DNA of 64,000 bases from Pseudomonadota bacterium (GCA_018241725.1 JAFEDI010000110.1:20655-84654); one strand, 5' to 3'; shown: positions 49,820 to 59,143, numbered from the stretch's first letter. Program-made: numbers and translations. The notes: generated from the letters alone by a model not told the origin.

Positions 49820-50683
49820 ATGCACGCCGATCTCCAAGCACTTCTGGTGGCCTGTGTCGTCACAATGATGCTCTGCGTCGGACTGGATTTTCCGCTGGCC
49901 TCCTGGCGATCCCTTCTCAGAAATCCCTTGCCGCTATGGGTGGGGTTGGCAGCCCAGAATCTTGTCGTTCCCCTGGTGGGATTCACGGTCGCCCTGCTAT
50001 TTCACGATCAGAGCGAAATAGCATTGGGCATCGTTTTGATTGTAGCCGCCCCCGGCGGGCCAATCGCGAACGCAATCGTGCATTTTGCCGGGGCACGCAT
50101 CGACATATCCGTGTCGCTGACGGTGATCAATGCGCTCGTCAGCCTGGTCACCGTGCCCTTGATCGCCAGCGCAGGTTTTGCGCTTCTGGCCGAGGAGAAC
50201 ACAGCTATCCGCTTGCCTGTTGCAGAGACGCTGGCCCATATCGCCTTCATCATCGTGATGCCGATTGTCAGCGGCTTCGCCATTCAGCGTATTGCTGGCC
50301 GATCTGTTGAGCGGATCAGCAGATGGGCACGAGCCGGCACTGGCATCATGATGGCGCTCATTCTCGTCATCGTCTGTATTGCAAACGCCCAGGTACTGAT
50401 CGCCCATTTCAGCCAGATGGTTCCGGCGGCCCTGACGCTTTGTCTGGCCATGCTGGCCTGCGCTCATCTCTTTTCCCGCCTCAGCCGTCTCGCCCCCGAC
50501 GCGCGCTTCGCCGTGGCCAATGAGTCCAGCGTGCACAATGTGCCGCTGGCCTTGATCCTCGCGGAAGACATCATCCATCGCCCCGAGCTGGCCGCAATGA
50601 TTGCCGTTTACGCGCAATCGATCGGCGTCCTGACGCTCGCCTGGGCGCTCATCTATCGACGTCGGCTCACCCCCGCGAAATAG
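49820..50683 (+). CDS. BASS-type transporter (bile acid:sodium symporter family)
   Basis: 287 aa with about nine membrane segments. The pattern VVPLVGFTVALLF, then VAAPGGPIANAIVHFAG and a second half NESSVHNVPLALILAED, fits the bile acid:sodium symporter superfamily, with the two crossing-helix segments around the PGG and NESS motifs. AGGAAG lies 8 bases before the ATG at 49820. Members carry bile acids, steroid sulfates and other organic anions; the DUF1302 protein and sulfatase downstream make a sulfated lipophilic anion a reasonable substrate. Confidence 0.82.
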   Translation: MHADLQALLVACVVTMMLCVGLDFPLASWRSLLRNPLPLWVGLAAQNLVVPLVGFTVALLFHDQSEIALGIVLIVAAPGGPIANAIVHFAGARIDISVSLTVINALVSLVTVPLIASAGFALLAEENTAIRLPVAETLAHIAFIIVMPIVSGFAIQRIAGRSVERISRWARAGTGIMMALILVIVCIANAQVLIAHFSQMVPAALTLCLAMLACAHLFSRLSRLAPDARFAVANESSVHNVPLALILAEDIIHRPELAAMIAVYAQSIGVLTLAWALIYRRRLTPAK

Positions 50684-51005
50684 CCGGCCCCTCCTCGCAT
50701 GTGACCTGGCTGTAGCAAAAAGCCCCGACGCACACAAGTCGAGAAGCACGTGCATCGGTACATGGTTTCACCTGGTGACACGGGCGCGCTTGTCGATTGT
50801 GCAAGCGACACATCGCTGAAAAACTGAATCCCACGAAAAGCCAGGCTGATCAAGCCGGACTTTTCCGTGACACGGGCTGAATAAAAAACAGCTTCATCGT
50901 CGCTACGTGGCAGACGGGCCTCTCACCGCAGGAAGGTGATCCCTCCAAGACGACAGACGATCGAATCAAGCAGCCCGAAAAACAAAATAACGAGGAGACA
51001 ATCAG
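50684..51005. other. Gap before the DUF1302 gene
   Basis: 322 bases. It has a small hairpin CGCTTG...CAAGCG (50787-50807), an 11-bp direct repeat GTGACACGGGC (50775-50785 and 50867-50877), and an AT-rich leader with a GAGGAGA ribosome site. The DUF1302 gene may thus have its own promoter. No gene seen. Confidence 0.45.
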
Positions 51006-52829
51006 TTGAAGACCAAGCTGCCATGCGGGCGCCACGCCCTCAGGCCGGCGGATTTCATTCGCCTTGCCATTCCCTGCGGACTCGCGCTGAACAATGCCTA
51101 TGCGGCAACAGACTTTGAAGTGGCCGGTGCGGCCGGAAGCTTCAAAGCCGACATGACGATCGGCACGCAATTCAGGACCTCGTCGCCCAGTGCCGAACTC
51201 CTCAATAACAACAACGCGGCAACCATCGGCCGCAGTGGAAATACGAGCGGCGCAACTGGGCGCAATAACGACGACGGCAACCTGAACTTCAAGCGTGGCG
51301 ACCAGACCTCCACGGTCGCGAAAGTCCTTCTGGAATCGTCCCTGAAAGGCGACGTATTCGAAGGGATCGTCAAGGCCAAGGCCTGGTACGACTACCAGTT
51401 GAGCGACGGCGGCGTTCCCTACGGTAATTCGATCAACGGATACACAGCGGGCGAAGCGCTGGGCCAGCACGGCGCAAGTTCCCTGGCGCGGGCGTCGGGC
51501 ATCAGTCTGCTCGATGCCTACGTGAAGGCCAAGATGCGGCTCGGCACCGTGGCTTCGGATGTCTCCATCGGCAATCAGGTATTGACCGGATGGGGCGAGA
51601 GATTCGCCTTCGGCGGCGGCCTTTCTGCCCTCCAGCCACGGGATTTCGCGGCCGCGGCCAGGCCGGGCGCCTTGCCCGGCGAAATCTTCCGCCCATTTCC
51701 GATGATCGCACTGAAGGCCGCGTCGGCGGATCTCGGCACCGTCGAGGCCTTCTATCAGCTGGGACGAGCCGAGAATGCGCTGCCCCTGTGCGGCACATTC
51801 GCCACGCCGGCCGACTTTCAGGCGGATGGCTGCAACAAGGTCTATGTCGGACCGGGTTCGGATGCGTCGCGTGACCTCATCGGCCAGTACTTGACCCGCC
51901 CCGGCAATCTCCACGCCAGCGACCATGGTCAATACGGCCTGGCTTATCGCTTCACGCTGGAGCCGATCAAGACCCAGTTTTCATTGCACTACGCCAATTA
52001 CGCCTCGCGCATGGGCCTGATCGGGGTGACCAAGAGCACGAACCCGACCAACCCGCTGATCAATGGCGATCCGCTCGGCTCGAACGTCAGCTATTTCCTG
52101 GAATATCCAGAAGATATCAGGGTCTTTGGCCTGGGCTTCAACAGCCAGATTGGCAAGACAAAGATCTCGGGCGAATTGACTTATCGCCCCAACCAGCCCG
52201 TTTCCCTGAATGGCCCCGACATATTGAATGCATTTGCCAGCTACAGTGCGGCGACACCGCTGCGGTCCGCTGCACAGAATGCGCCGCTGGGACAGCCTTT
52301 CCACGGCTTCGACCGTTTCAAGGTCAGCCAATTGCAGCTGGCAGCCACGCGTGCTTTCGACAATGTGATCGGCGCGCAGGAATTCACGCTGTACGGCGAA
52401 GTCGGCATCAGGCACGTGGATGGGCTGCCCGACGTCAATGAAGTACGTTACGGCCGGGCCACCGTATTCGGAATCGGCCCCATTGGCGGCGTATGCCAGG
52501 GCGGCTCGACAAAGGGTTCGGCCCAGTGCAGCACCGACGGCTTTGCCTCCAGCACCATGTGGGGCTATCGCTTGCGCGGAAGTGCCCGTTACGCAGGCGC
52601 CATTTTTGGCGCCGACCTGGTGCCGACGCTTTCATTCGGACAAGACGTCAAGGGCTGGTCCGACGAAGGCATCTTCAATCAGGGGCGCAAGATCATGAAT
52701 CTCTCGGTGCGCGCCATCATGAACAAGAAATACTGGGTGGATGTGACGGCGCAATCGGCATGGGGCGGCACGTATGACCCGATGCGCGATCGCGATTTCG
52801 TGAATCTGTCCATCGGTGCAAGTTTCTAA
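51006..52829 (+). CDS. DUF1302 family outer-membrane protein
   Basis: 607 aa. A TTG start follows a GAGGAGA site; signal peptide (IRLAIPCGLALNNAYA), then DUF1302 with TSTVAKVLLESSLKGD, LGTVASDVSIGNQVLTGWGER, LEYPEDIRVFGLGFN and a C-terminal FVNLSIGASF strand, as in outer-membrane barrels. DUF1302 proteins are often encoded with steroid, terpene or other hydrophobic-compound catabolism genes and are thought to act in outer-membrane uptake. 22 bases separate it from the sulfatase gene, so the two are in one operon. Confidence 0.9.
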   Translation: MKTKLPCGRHALRPADFIRLAIPCGLALNNAYAATDFEVAGAAGSFKADMTIGTQFRTSSPSAELLNNNNAATIGRSGNTSGATGRNNDDGNLNFKRGDQTSTVAKVLLESSLKGDVFEGIVKAKAWYDYQLSDGGVPYGNSINGYTAGEALGQHGASSLARASGISLLDAYVKAKMRLGTVASDVSIGNQVLTGWGERFAFGGGLSALQPRDFAAAARPGALPGEIFRPFPMIALKAASADLGTVEAFYQLGRAENALPLCGTFATPADFQADGCNKVYVGPGSDASRDLIGQYLTRPGNLHASDHGQYGLAYRFTLEPIKTQFSLHYANYASRMGLIGVTKSTNPTNPLINGDPLGSNVSYFLEYPEDIRVFGLGFNSQIGKTKISGELTYRPNQPVSLNGPDILNAFASYSAATPLRSAAQNAPLGQPFHGFDRFKVSQLQLAATRAFDNVIGAQEFTLYGEVGIRHVDGLPDVNEVRYGRATVFGIGPIGGVCQGGSTKGSAQCSTDGFASSTMWGYRLRGSARYAGAIFGADLVPTLSFGQDVKGWSDEGIFNQGRKIMNLSVRAIMNKKYWVDVTAQSAWGGTYDPMRDRDFVNLSIGASF

Positions 52830-52851
52830 CGATCAAAAGGAGACACAGTTC

Positions 52852-54597
52852 ATGAAACTCAAACGCCTTTTGGGCCTTTCATTGCTTTCCGCCGCGTTCG
52901 CATCCCCGTCATTTGGCGCCGACGTCCATCGTCCGAATATCCTGCTCATTCTCGCCGACGATCTCGGGCTGACGGACGTCGGCGCCTACGGCTCGGAAAT
53001 CTCGACACCCAATCTCGACCGCCTGGCCAAGGGCGGTGCACGCATGAGCAGCTTCTACGCCTCGCCGTTCTGCTCGCCGACGCGGGCGATGCTGATGTCC
53101 GGCACCGACAATCACCTGGCGGGCTTTGGCGACATGGCGGAACTCCTGCTGCCCGAACAAAAGGGCAAGCCGGGTTACGAGGGCTACCTGAACGAGCGGG
53201 TACTCGCCATTCCGCAGGTCCTGCACGACGCGGGCTATCGCACGGTCATGGCCGGCAAGTGGCATCTCGGCACCGCCGAAAATCAAAGCCCGGCAGCCCG
53301 CGGTTTCGATCAGTCCTACGCGATGGTGCAAGGCGGCGCCAGCCATTTCGGGGATCAGACGGGCATCGTCGCGCTCGACGCAAACAAGCCACCCAAGGCA
53401 CTTTACCGGGAGAACGGAAAGTCCATCGATATTCCCCGGGAAGGTTTCTATTCCTCCGAGGTCTTTGCCAACAAGGTCATGGAATACCTGGACAAGACCG
53501 ACGGCACGAAAAAGCCCTTCTTTGCCTATCTCGCATTTACAGCGCCGCACTGGCCTCTGCAGGCCCCCGATGCCGATATCCAGAAATACGTCGATCGCTA
53601 CAAGGGCGGCTATGACGAGATCCGTCGCGAACGCGTGGAACGCCTGAAGAAGGCGGGCTTGCTGGATTCGAATACGCCGGTCTTCGAGGGCAATTCCCGT
53701 TGGCCGAAGTGGGACTCCCTGTCGCCCGCTGAAAAGCGCGCGGAAGCCAAACGGATGGCCGTCTATGCCGCGATGGTGGACAACATGGACCGCCAGATCG
53801 GCCGCGTGCTTGCCTACCTCGAGAAGAAGGGAGAGCTGGACAATACGGTCGTGTTCTTCCTGTCCGACAATGGCGCGGACGGCAATTCCGTCTATGACGT
53901 GGGCGAAACGCGGAAGTGGCTGCATCGGGACATGGACAACAGCATCGAGAACACCGGCCGCCCCGGTTCCTTTGTCGAATATGGGCCCGGATGGGCGCAG
54001 GTCGGCATGACGCCGATGCGCATGTACAAGGCCTTCACCTACGAAGGCGGCATCTCGGTGCCGGCCATCGCCTGGGGCCCCGGCGTCGGCATCAAGGGCA
54101 GCGAACGCGGCGCGCTGACTCATGTATCGGATATTGCACCGACCATTTATGAACTGGCCGGCACGCACCATCCGGGAACCGAGTATCGCGGCAAGTCCAT
54201 CCTGCCGGTGCGCGGCAAATCCCTGCTGAGCTACCTGAAAGGGGAAGCGCCGAACGTCCATGACGCCAACGAGGCGATTGGCTGGGAACTGGGCGGACGC
54301 AAGGCGCTGCGCAAGGGGGACTGGAAGATCGTGTATGCCAATCAGCCATGGGGTAGCGGTCACTGGGAGCTCTACAACATCGCCCAGGACCGCACCGAAA
54401 GCCATGATCTCGCCGCCGCGATGCCGGACAAGCTGAACGAACTGCTGGCCGCGTGGAAGCAGTACGTCGCCGAAACAGGCACGCTGGAGATCGAGGGACT
54501 GGCCAACCGGCCGGGCTACAGCAATGCGGGCCGCTACTACGAGGATCTGGCGGTGGAAGCTGCGCAGAAGCCCAGGGCCTCGGCTGCGACGAAGTAG
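52852..54597 (+). CDS. Secreted sulfatase (arylsulfatase family)
   Basis: 581 aa. Signal peptide (MKLKRLLGLSLLSAAF, cut near SFGA), then the alkaline-phosphatase-fold sulfatase domain: metal site NILLILADDLG, formylglycine motif CSPTR (C-x-P-x-R) followed by LMSGTDNHLAG, GKWHLG, and LSDNGADG. The Cys form requires the formylglycine-generating enzyme, which is not in the window. It hydrolyses a sulfate ester in the periplasm. AAAAGGAGA precedes the ATG at 52852. Context (DUF1302 porin, BASS transporter) suggests a hydrophobic sulfate ester. Confidence 0.93.
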   Translation: MKLKRLLGLSLLSAAFASPSFGADVHRPNILLILADDLGLTDVGAYGSEISTPNLDRLAKGGARMSSFYASPFCSPTRAMLMSGTDNHLAGFGDMAELLLPEQKGKPGYEGYLNERVLAIPQVLHDAGYRTVMAGKWHLGTAENQSPAARGFDQSYAMVQGGASHFGDQTGIVALDANKPPKALYRENGKSIDIPREGFYSSEVFANKVMEYLDKTDGTKKPFFAYLAFTAPHWPLQAPDADIQKYVDRYKGGYDEIRRERVERLKKAGLLDSNTPVFEGNSRWPKWDSLSPAEKRAEAKRMAVYAAMVDNMDRQIGRVLAYLEKKGELDNTVVFFLSDNGADGNSVYDVGETRKWLHRDMDNSIENTGRPGSFVEYGPGWAQVGMTPMRMYKAFTYEGGISVPAIAWGPGVGIKGSERGALTHVSDIAPTIYELAGTHHPGTEYRGKSILPVRGKSLLSYLKGEAPNVHDANEAIGWELGGRKALRKGDWKIVYANQPWGSGHWELYNIAQDRTESHDLAAAMPDKLNELLAAWKQYVAETGTLEIEGLANRPGYSNAGRYYEDLAVEAAQKPRASAATK

Positions 54598-54610
54598 TTT
54601 TCCGGCTGGC

Positions 54611-56836
54611 GTGCCCGTGATCTGCCTGCTTCGATGGCTCCGAGTCCTGCTGCTGCTGAGCGTCTTTGTGGCGCCCGGCAGCGAAGCGACGCCATCCACG
54701 GGCACGCCCCCTGGTTACGTGACGGAGCGGGTCTGCGGCGAATGCCATGCCAGCGTGACGAACACGTGGCAGGCCTCCCACCACGCATCGGCCATGCAAA
54801 CCGCCACCCGCCGCACGGTGGCGGGTGATTTCTCGGCCGGCACGGTGGACGATGGAGCAGACAGCGTGCAGCTGGAACAGCAGGGCGATGCCTTTTACGC
54901 CTGGGCCACGGATGCAGACGGCCAGCGCCGCAAGCACCGCATCCTCTACACCCTCGGCGTGAGCCCGCTGCAGCAGTACCTGGTAGCCGCGCCGGGCGGA
55001 CGCCTGCAGACCCTCACCATCGCGTGGGATGTCAGGCAGCGGCGCTGGTTCAGCCTTGCCGAACCCGGCGCCCAGCCCGGCGACGCGATGCACTGGAGCG
55101 GGCGTTACCGCAACTGGAACCTCATGTGCGCCGAGTGCCATACCACCGGCCTGCGCAAGGGCTACGACAGCGCCACCGATGCTTACAAGACCCGTTGGGA
55201 TGCGCTCGGGGTCGGCTGCCAGGCCTGCCATGGCCCAGGACAAGCCCATGTGGATGCGGCGCGCCGGGGCAGCAAGGTGCCGATGCCCGTCCTGCAGACG
55301 ACGCAGGGGCATGCGGAAGGACAGGTCGACCTGTGCGCCCGCTGCCACACCGTCCGCAGCCGGCTGGTCGAAGCGGACCGGCCCGATCATCCCCTGCTCG
55401 ACCAGTTCCGGCCCGAAGTGCTGCGCGAAGGCCTGTACTTTCCCGACGGCCAGCAGCAGGGCGAAGTCTTCGAGGTGGGCTCCTTCAAGCAGTCGCGGAT
55501 GTTTGCCGTCGGCGTCGGATGCACCGACTGCCACGACCCGCACGGCGGGAAACTGAAGCGCGAAGGCAATGCCACCTGCACGACGTGCCACAGCCCCGCC
55601 GGCAATCCGCGCTTCCCGACGCTTGCGCTGAAACGCTACGACGGCGCCTCCCACCATCGACATCAACCCGGCACACCGGGCAGCGACTGCGTGGACTGCC
55701 ACATGCCCACGCGCACCTACATGGGCGTCCATGCCCGTCGCGACCACGCGATCAGGATTCCGCGCCCGGACCTCAGCAGCGAACTGGGCACCCCCAACGC
55801 CTGCGACCAATGCCATGCCGGGCGCGGCCCACGCTGGGCCGCCGACGTGCTCGCCGGCCGCTCCGTGCCTGCCGATATCCGGCACAACGCCCAGTACGAC
55901 TTCGCAGCGACCTTCCTGCGCGCGCGCAAGGGCAATGCAGCCGCGGTGGGTGAATTGACCCTCATCGTGGCCGACCAGACGCGCCCCGCCCTCATCCGCG
56001 CCACCGCCGTCGATCTGCTCGGCACCCTCGGCGTGGCAATTCCGGAACCGGCCCTCCGCGATGCCGATCCGCTGGTCCGGTCCTATGCCGCCGCCGCAGT
56101 CGCGGCAGGCCGTGGCAGCGGCAAAATACTGATCGAGCTGCTGGACGATCCGGTACGTGCTGTACGCATGGCAGCAGCGCGCAGCCTCCTCACCCTCGGG
56201 CAATCCATCCCGCCGGACCGCACCCTGGCCTATGCGGTAGCCCTCGACGAATACAAGCGGGCCCAGATGGTCATGGCCGACTTTCCGTCCGCGCGCTTCA
56301 ACCTTGCGCTGCTCGCCCGCGATCAAGGCGCCGTCGACACCGCCATCGACCATCTGCAGTCCACCTTGCGGATGGACAGCCGATTCGAAGCGGCCCGACT
56401 CGAACTGGCGCGATTGCAGGCGGCCCTCGGCGACGCCGCCAAAGCAGAAACAACCTTGAAGGAAGGCATTCCCCTCACCAACAAGCCGGCGGAATTGCAG
56501 CTCGCCCTGGGCACCCTGCTGTCGAAGGCAGGCCGATTTGCCGAGGCCGAGCAGGCGTTTGCCGCCGCAGTACGTGCAGATCCCGCGGCATCGCGTGCCC
56601 GCTACAGCCACGCGCTGGTGCTGCTCCGTCTGTCACGCTGGACCGAGGCCGGCACGGAACTGCAGGCACTGCGCGCGGAGTTTCCCGATAACGCCGACGT
56701 GGCTTATGCGCTCGCGGCGCTGTGGATACAGAGCGGCCAGACGGCGACGGCCCGGGCCGCCCTTCCGGAACTGATGCGCGCCCATCCGGACGATCAGCGC
56801 TTGCGGCGCCTGTGGCTGCAGGTGGGAGCCCCGTGA
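54611..56836 (+). CDS. Octaheme c-type cytochrome with TPR repeats
   Basis: 741 aa from a GTG start chosen to begin at the signal peptide (CLLRWLRVLLLLSVFVAPGSEA). Eight CxxCH haem motifs follow in order: CGECH, CAECH, CQACH, CARCH, CTDCH, CTTCH, CVDCH, CDQCH. From about residue 430 a HEAT-like, then a TPR region extends to the end (ALGTLLSKAGRFAEAEQAFAAA). It is a periplasmic electron carrier or redox enzyme with a protein-interaction tail. It starts 13 bases after the sulfatase stop and is co-transcribed. Its role with a sulfatase is unclear. No strong ribosome site; GTG 54617 is an alternative. Confidence 0.85.
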   Translation: MPVICLLRWLRVLLLLSVFVAPGSEATPSTGTPPGYVTERVCGECHASVTNTWQASHHASAMQTATRRTVAGDFSAGTVDDGADSVQLEQQGDAFYAWATDADGQRRKHRILYTLGVSPLQQYLVAAPGGRLQTLTIAWDVRQRRWFSLAEPGAQPGDAMHWSGRYRNWNLMCAECHTTGLRKGYDSATDAYKTRWDALGVGCQACHGPGQAHVDAARRGSKVPMPVLQTTQGHAEGQVDLCARCHTVRSRLVEADRPDHPLLDQFRPEVLREGLYFPDGQQQGEVFEVGSFKQSRMFAVGVGCTDCHDPHGGKLKREGNATCTTCHSPAGNPRFPTLALKRYDGASHHRHQPGTPGSDCVDCHMPTRTYMGVHARRDHAIRIPRPDLSSELGTPNACDQCHAGRGPRWAADVLAGRSVPADIRHNAQYDFAATFLRARKGNAAAVGELTLIVADQTRPALIRATAVDLLGTLGVAIPEPALRDADPLVRSYAAAAVAAGRGSGKILIELLDDPVRAVRMAAARSLLTLGQSIPPDRTLAYAVALDEYKRAQMVMADFPSARFNLALLARDQGAVDTAIDHLQSTLRMDSRFEAARLELARLQAALGDAAKAETTLKEGIPLTNKPAELQLALGTLLSKAGRFAEAEQAFAAAVRADPAASRARYSHALVLLRLSRWTEAGTELQALRAEFPDNADVAYALAALWIQSGQTATARAALPELMRAHPDDQRLRRLWLQVGAP

Positions 56837-56992
56837 CCCCGCGTAGGAACGAGCAGGCTCCTCGCTCGCTTCATATCGCGCCCCGAAATATCGAGTGGGC
56901 GGAGTAAGCGGCATCCGCATGAATGCCAATTGCGTTATCGACATGTTAAGGTATGTCTCCACGCAACTTGAATTACAACATCATTTTGTCCT

Positions 56993-57547
56993 ATGCGTAT
57001 CGAAGGCACTCTCACAAAATGGAACGATGATCGCGGTTTTGGATTCATTACCCCCGCCAATGGGGAGCCGGAAGTCTTCGTGCATATCTCGGTATTTCCG
57101 AAGGATGGACATCGTCCGACTGTCGGAGAACGACTGACATTCGAAATAGAGACCGACAATACCGGCAAGAAGCGCGCGCGAAATCTGCTCTGCCCTGACC
57201 GTCCCGCCACGCGCCCTGTACGCCCCCTCGCCCCACGCCGTCATAAAGAAGAAAAGCGAAGCCTGCTTGGCCGGATCGTTCCACTTTTCGTCATCATCGC
57301 GCTGGCCAGTTACGGCTACGACAAATACACACACCGCACCGCACCGCAGCCGGCGGTCTCTTCTGTGTCTGCCGATCAGACAGCCCCGTCGCCTTTCCGC
57401 TGCGATGGTCGGACCCATTGTTCGCAAATGACGTCATGCGCCGAAGCGACTTACTTCCTGCGCAACTGCCCCAACGTCCAGATGGACGGCAACCACGATG
57501 GAGTGCCATGCGAACAGCAGTGGTGTACCAGCCCTTTTGCCAGATAG
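56993..57547 (+). CDS. Cold-shock domain-membrane-excalibur domain protein
   Basis: 184 aa. Residues 1-70 are a cold-shock nucleic-acid-binding domain (GTLTKWNDDRGFGFITP, VFVHISVF). A basic linker, one membrane helix (RIVPLFVIIALASYG, about 95-110), and a C-terminal excalibur calcium-binding motif (NHDGVPCEQQWC) with paired cysteines follow. The N terminus should be cytoplasmic and bind RNA or DNA, the excalibur part periplasmic. Such fusions are known as hypothetical DUF1294-like/CSD membrane proteins but the function is unknown. No clear ribosome site. AT-richer than the flanking operons. Confidence 0.85.
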   Translation: MRIEGTLTKWNDDRGFGFITPANGEPEVFVHISVFPKDGHRPTVGERLTFEIETDNTGKKRARNLLCPDRPATRPVRPLAPRRHKEEKRSLLGRIVPLFVIIALASYGYDKYTHRTAPQPAVSSVSADQTAPSPFRCDGRTHCSQMTSCAEATYFLRNCPNVQMDGNHDGVPCEQQWCTSPFAR

Positions 57548-57576
57548 CTCCACAGATCACCTTCGCATGGAAGCCC

Positions 57577-57899
57577 ATGAGCAACTTTGACGCGATAAAG
57601 AGGTGGTGTCGACAAGGCTATTGGTTCGACACCCCGCAGGGAATCTGTGCCTTCCTGTCTTTCCCAATCTGCTGGCTCGCGGCGCCCACGGCATTTATAT
57701 GGCGGTGGAATCAAGGCCCGTGTTCCTTTCCGCTGAACCCGTCCTATATTTGTTTGCACCAATACTGGCATTCCTCACCTTTCTGCGCCTTGGCCAGATC
57801 GGCGAGAAAAGGTATTCCTCATCCTTGCTTGCGACCATCGGCGTTTTGGTGATGGCGGCCATGCCTTTCTATACGCCTTATCTTCGTAGTCATGGCTGA
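57577..57899 (+). pseudogene. Small membrane protein interrupted by a frameshift
   Basis: Two frames join to give one sensible protein. From ATG 57577 the first frame reads MSNFDAIKRWCRQGYWFD, then FLSFPICWLAAPTAFIW; near 57712-57725 it turns into nonsense, while the frame ending at 57899 continues with FLSAEPVLYLFAPILAFLTF and LLATIGVLVMAAMPFYTPYL. The restored product would have three membrane helices in about 107 residues. A real frameshift or a sequencing error are both possible. No family recognised. Confidence 0.5.
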
Positions 57900-58041
57900 T
57901 GCGACACCATCCCAGGCTGCGGTCTCGATGCAGCACGTTGCTCATCGTCCGGACAAAGCCGGATCGAACCCGGTGAACGAATTACACTTGATGTCATGAA
58001 CATTCATCTCACAACAGACGCGGGAATTGAGAGCACATACG

Positions 58042-58644
58042 ATGAGCATCGACCACTTCGCCCATAAGGCGGGCAGTTACGACGGGAACCCCAGCCGGGT
58101 GGACAACGTCGCGAACATTGCCGGAGCCATCCGGAATGCCATCACGCTCGACCGGTCCATGCATCTCATGGATTTCGGTTCGGGCACCGGCCTGCTGCTG
58201 GAGCGGATCGCGCCGTATGTCGGGAAGATCACCGCGGTGGATGTCTCCAGTTCGATGAACGCGCAACTCCTGGCAAAGCAGGCTGGCTTGGGCTGCGCGC
58301 TGGAGATCATGGAGATCGATCTCGAAACGTCCGAACTCAGCGGCGCATTTGACGGCATCATTTCCTCGATGACGATGCACCACATCCGGGACACGGACGC
58401 GATGTTCCGGAAGTTCCACTTGCTGCTGAAGGACGGTGGCTTCATCGCCCTGTCCGACCTGGATCGGGAGGATGGCAGCTTCCATACGGAAGACACCGGC
58501 GTCCATCATTTCGGTTTTGACCGCAGTGAATTTGCGAAGTCCGCTGCAGCGGCGGGGTTCCGGATGATTCAAACGTCTTCGGCCAGCGTGGTGCATAAGC
58601 CCCGGGGGGATTTCCCGGTGTTTCTGCTCACCGCGCTTCGATAG
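58042..58644 (+). CDS. Class I SAM-dependent methyltransferase
   Basis: 200 aa. The SAM-binding motif MDFGSGTGLLLERIAP is at about 43-58, followed by ITAVDVSSSMNAQL (acidic residue for the ribose) and SSMTMHHIRDTDAMFRKFHLLLKDGG, which fit the Methyltransf_11/25 type. The substrate is unknown. The ATG at 58042 is used in place of an upstream TTG at 58027. It stands alone; palindrome-rich DNA follows the stop. Confidence 0.9.
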   Translation: MSIDHFAHKAGSYDGNPSRVDNVANIAGAIRNAITLDRSMHLMDFGSGTGLLLERIAPYVGKITAVDVSSSMNAQLLAKQAGLGCALEIMEIDLETSELSGAFDGIISSMTMHHIRDTDAMFRKFHLLLKDGGFIALSDLDREDGSFHTEDTGVHHFGFDRSEFAKSAAAAGFRMIQTSSASVVHKPRGDFPVFLLTALR

Positions 58645-58758
58645 CCCGGCTATCCTGCCGCGCCCCAGCGCGGTCCGCCCGTCCCCCGTCGAGCTGCTCC
58701 GCACAGGCAATCCGCTCCGCAGGACATCCCCCAAAGCCGTCCCGACCCTCCGCAAGCT

Positions 58759-59069
58759 CGTCGCGAGGAGCCTGGCGAGTGTCCTGCCCTATCCGTGAAT
58801 CCCTCGCGATCCCCTCCGGGACAGATCGCCCCTATTCCGCCAATACTCCCGCCCTATCCGGATGCTCCTCGCGAGGAGTTCAAAGCTGCTCGCGAGGCCC
58901 ACCGGGATAGGGACCGACTGTCCGGGGGCTCCTCGCGAGCAGCGCCGAGACAGACCCGCCCTATCCTCCGCACCCGATCGAGGACTTCCGATACAGGACG
59001 GACCACCCCGGCGGGGGTCGCGAGTACCTCCGGGATAGTCGCGAGTATCCCGGCGGTACTCGCGACCCC
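58759..59069. repeat. Cluster of large palindromes rich in TCGCGA
   Basis: TCGCGA occurs eight times in about 305 bases (58761, 58804, 58869, 58890, 58933, 59018, 59039, 59060), interleaved with CCCTATCC/GGGATAG motifs. It includes a 14-bp palindrome CTCCTCGCGAGGAG (58865-58878), a 13-bp inverted repeat (58885-58897 with 58931-58943) and the long hairpin at 59014-59069. The 14-mer GGGATAGTCGCGAG inside it recurs at 18785. Confidence 0.8.
59014..59069. repeat. 56-base near-perfect hairpin
   Basis: Outer arms GGGGTCGCGAGTAC (59014-59027) and GTACTCGCGACCCC (59056-59069) are a perfect 14-bp pair; inside a symmetric 2x2 mismatch lie CCGGGATA (59030-59037) and TATCCCGG (59046-59053), another perfect 8-bp pair, with an 8-base loop GTCGCGAG. 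Strong cruciform or RNA hairpin potential. Confidence 0.85.
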
Positions 59070-59143
59070 ATACTCCGGAGTAAAGACCGCTTCGACGCCC
59101 GCCGGCCCTGCGCATGAAACATGGCGTGTGGGAGCAAAGCTCC

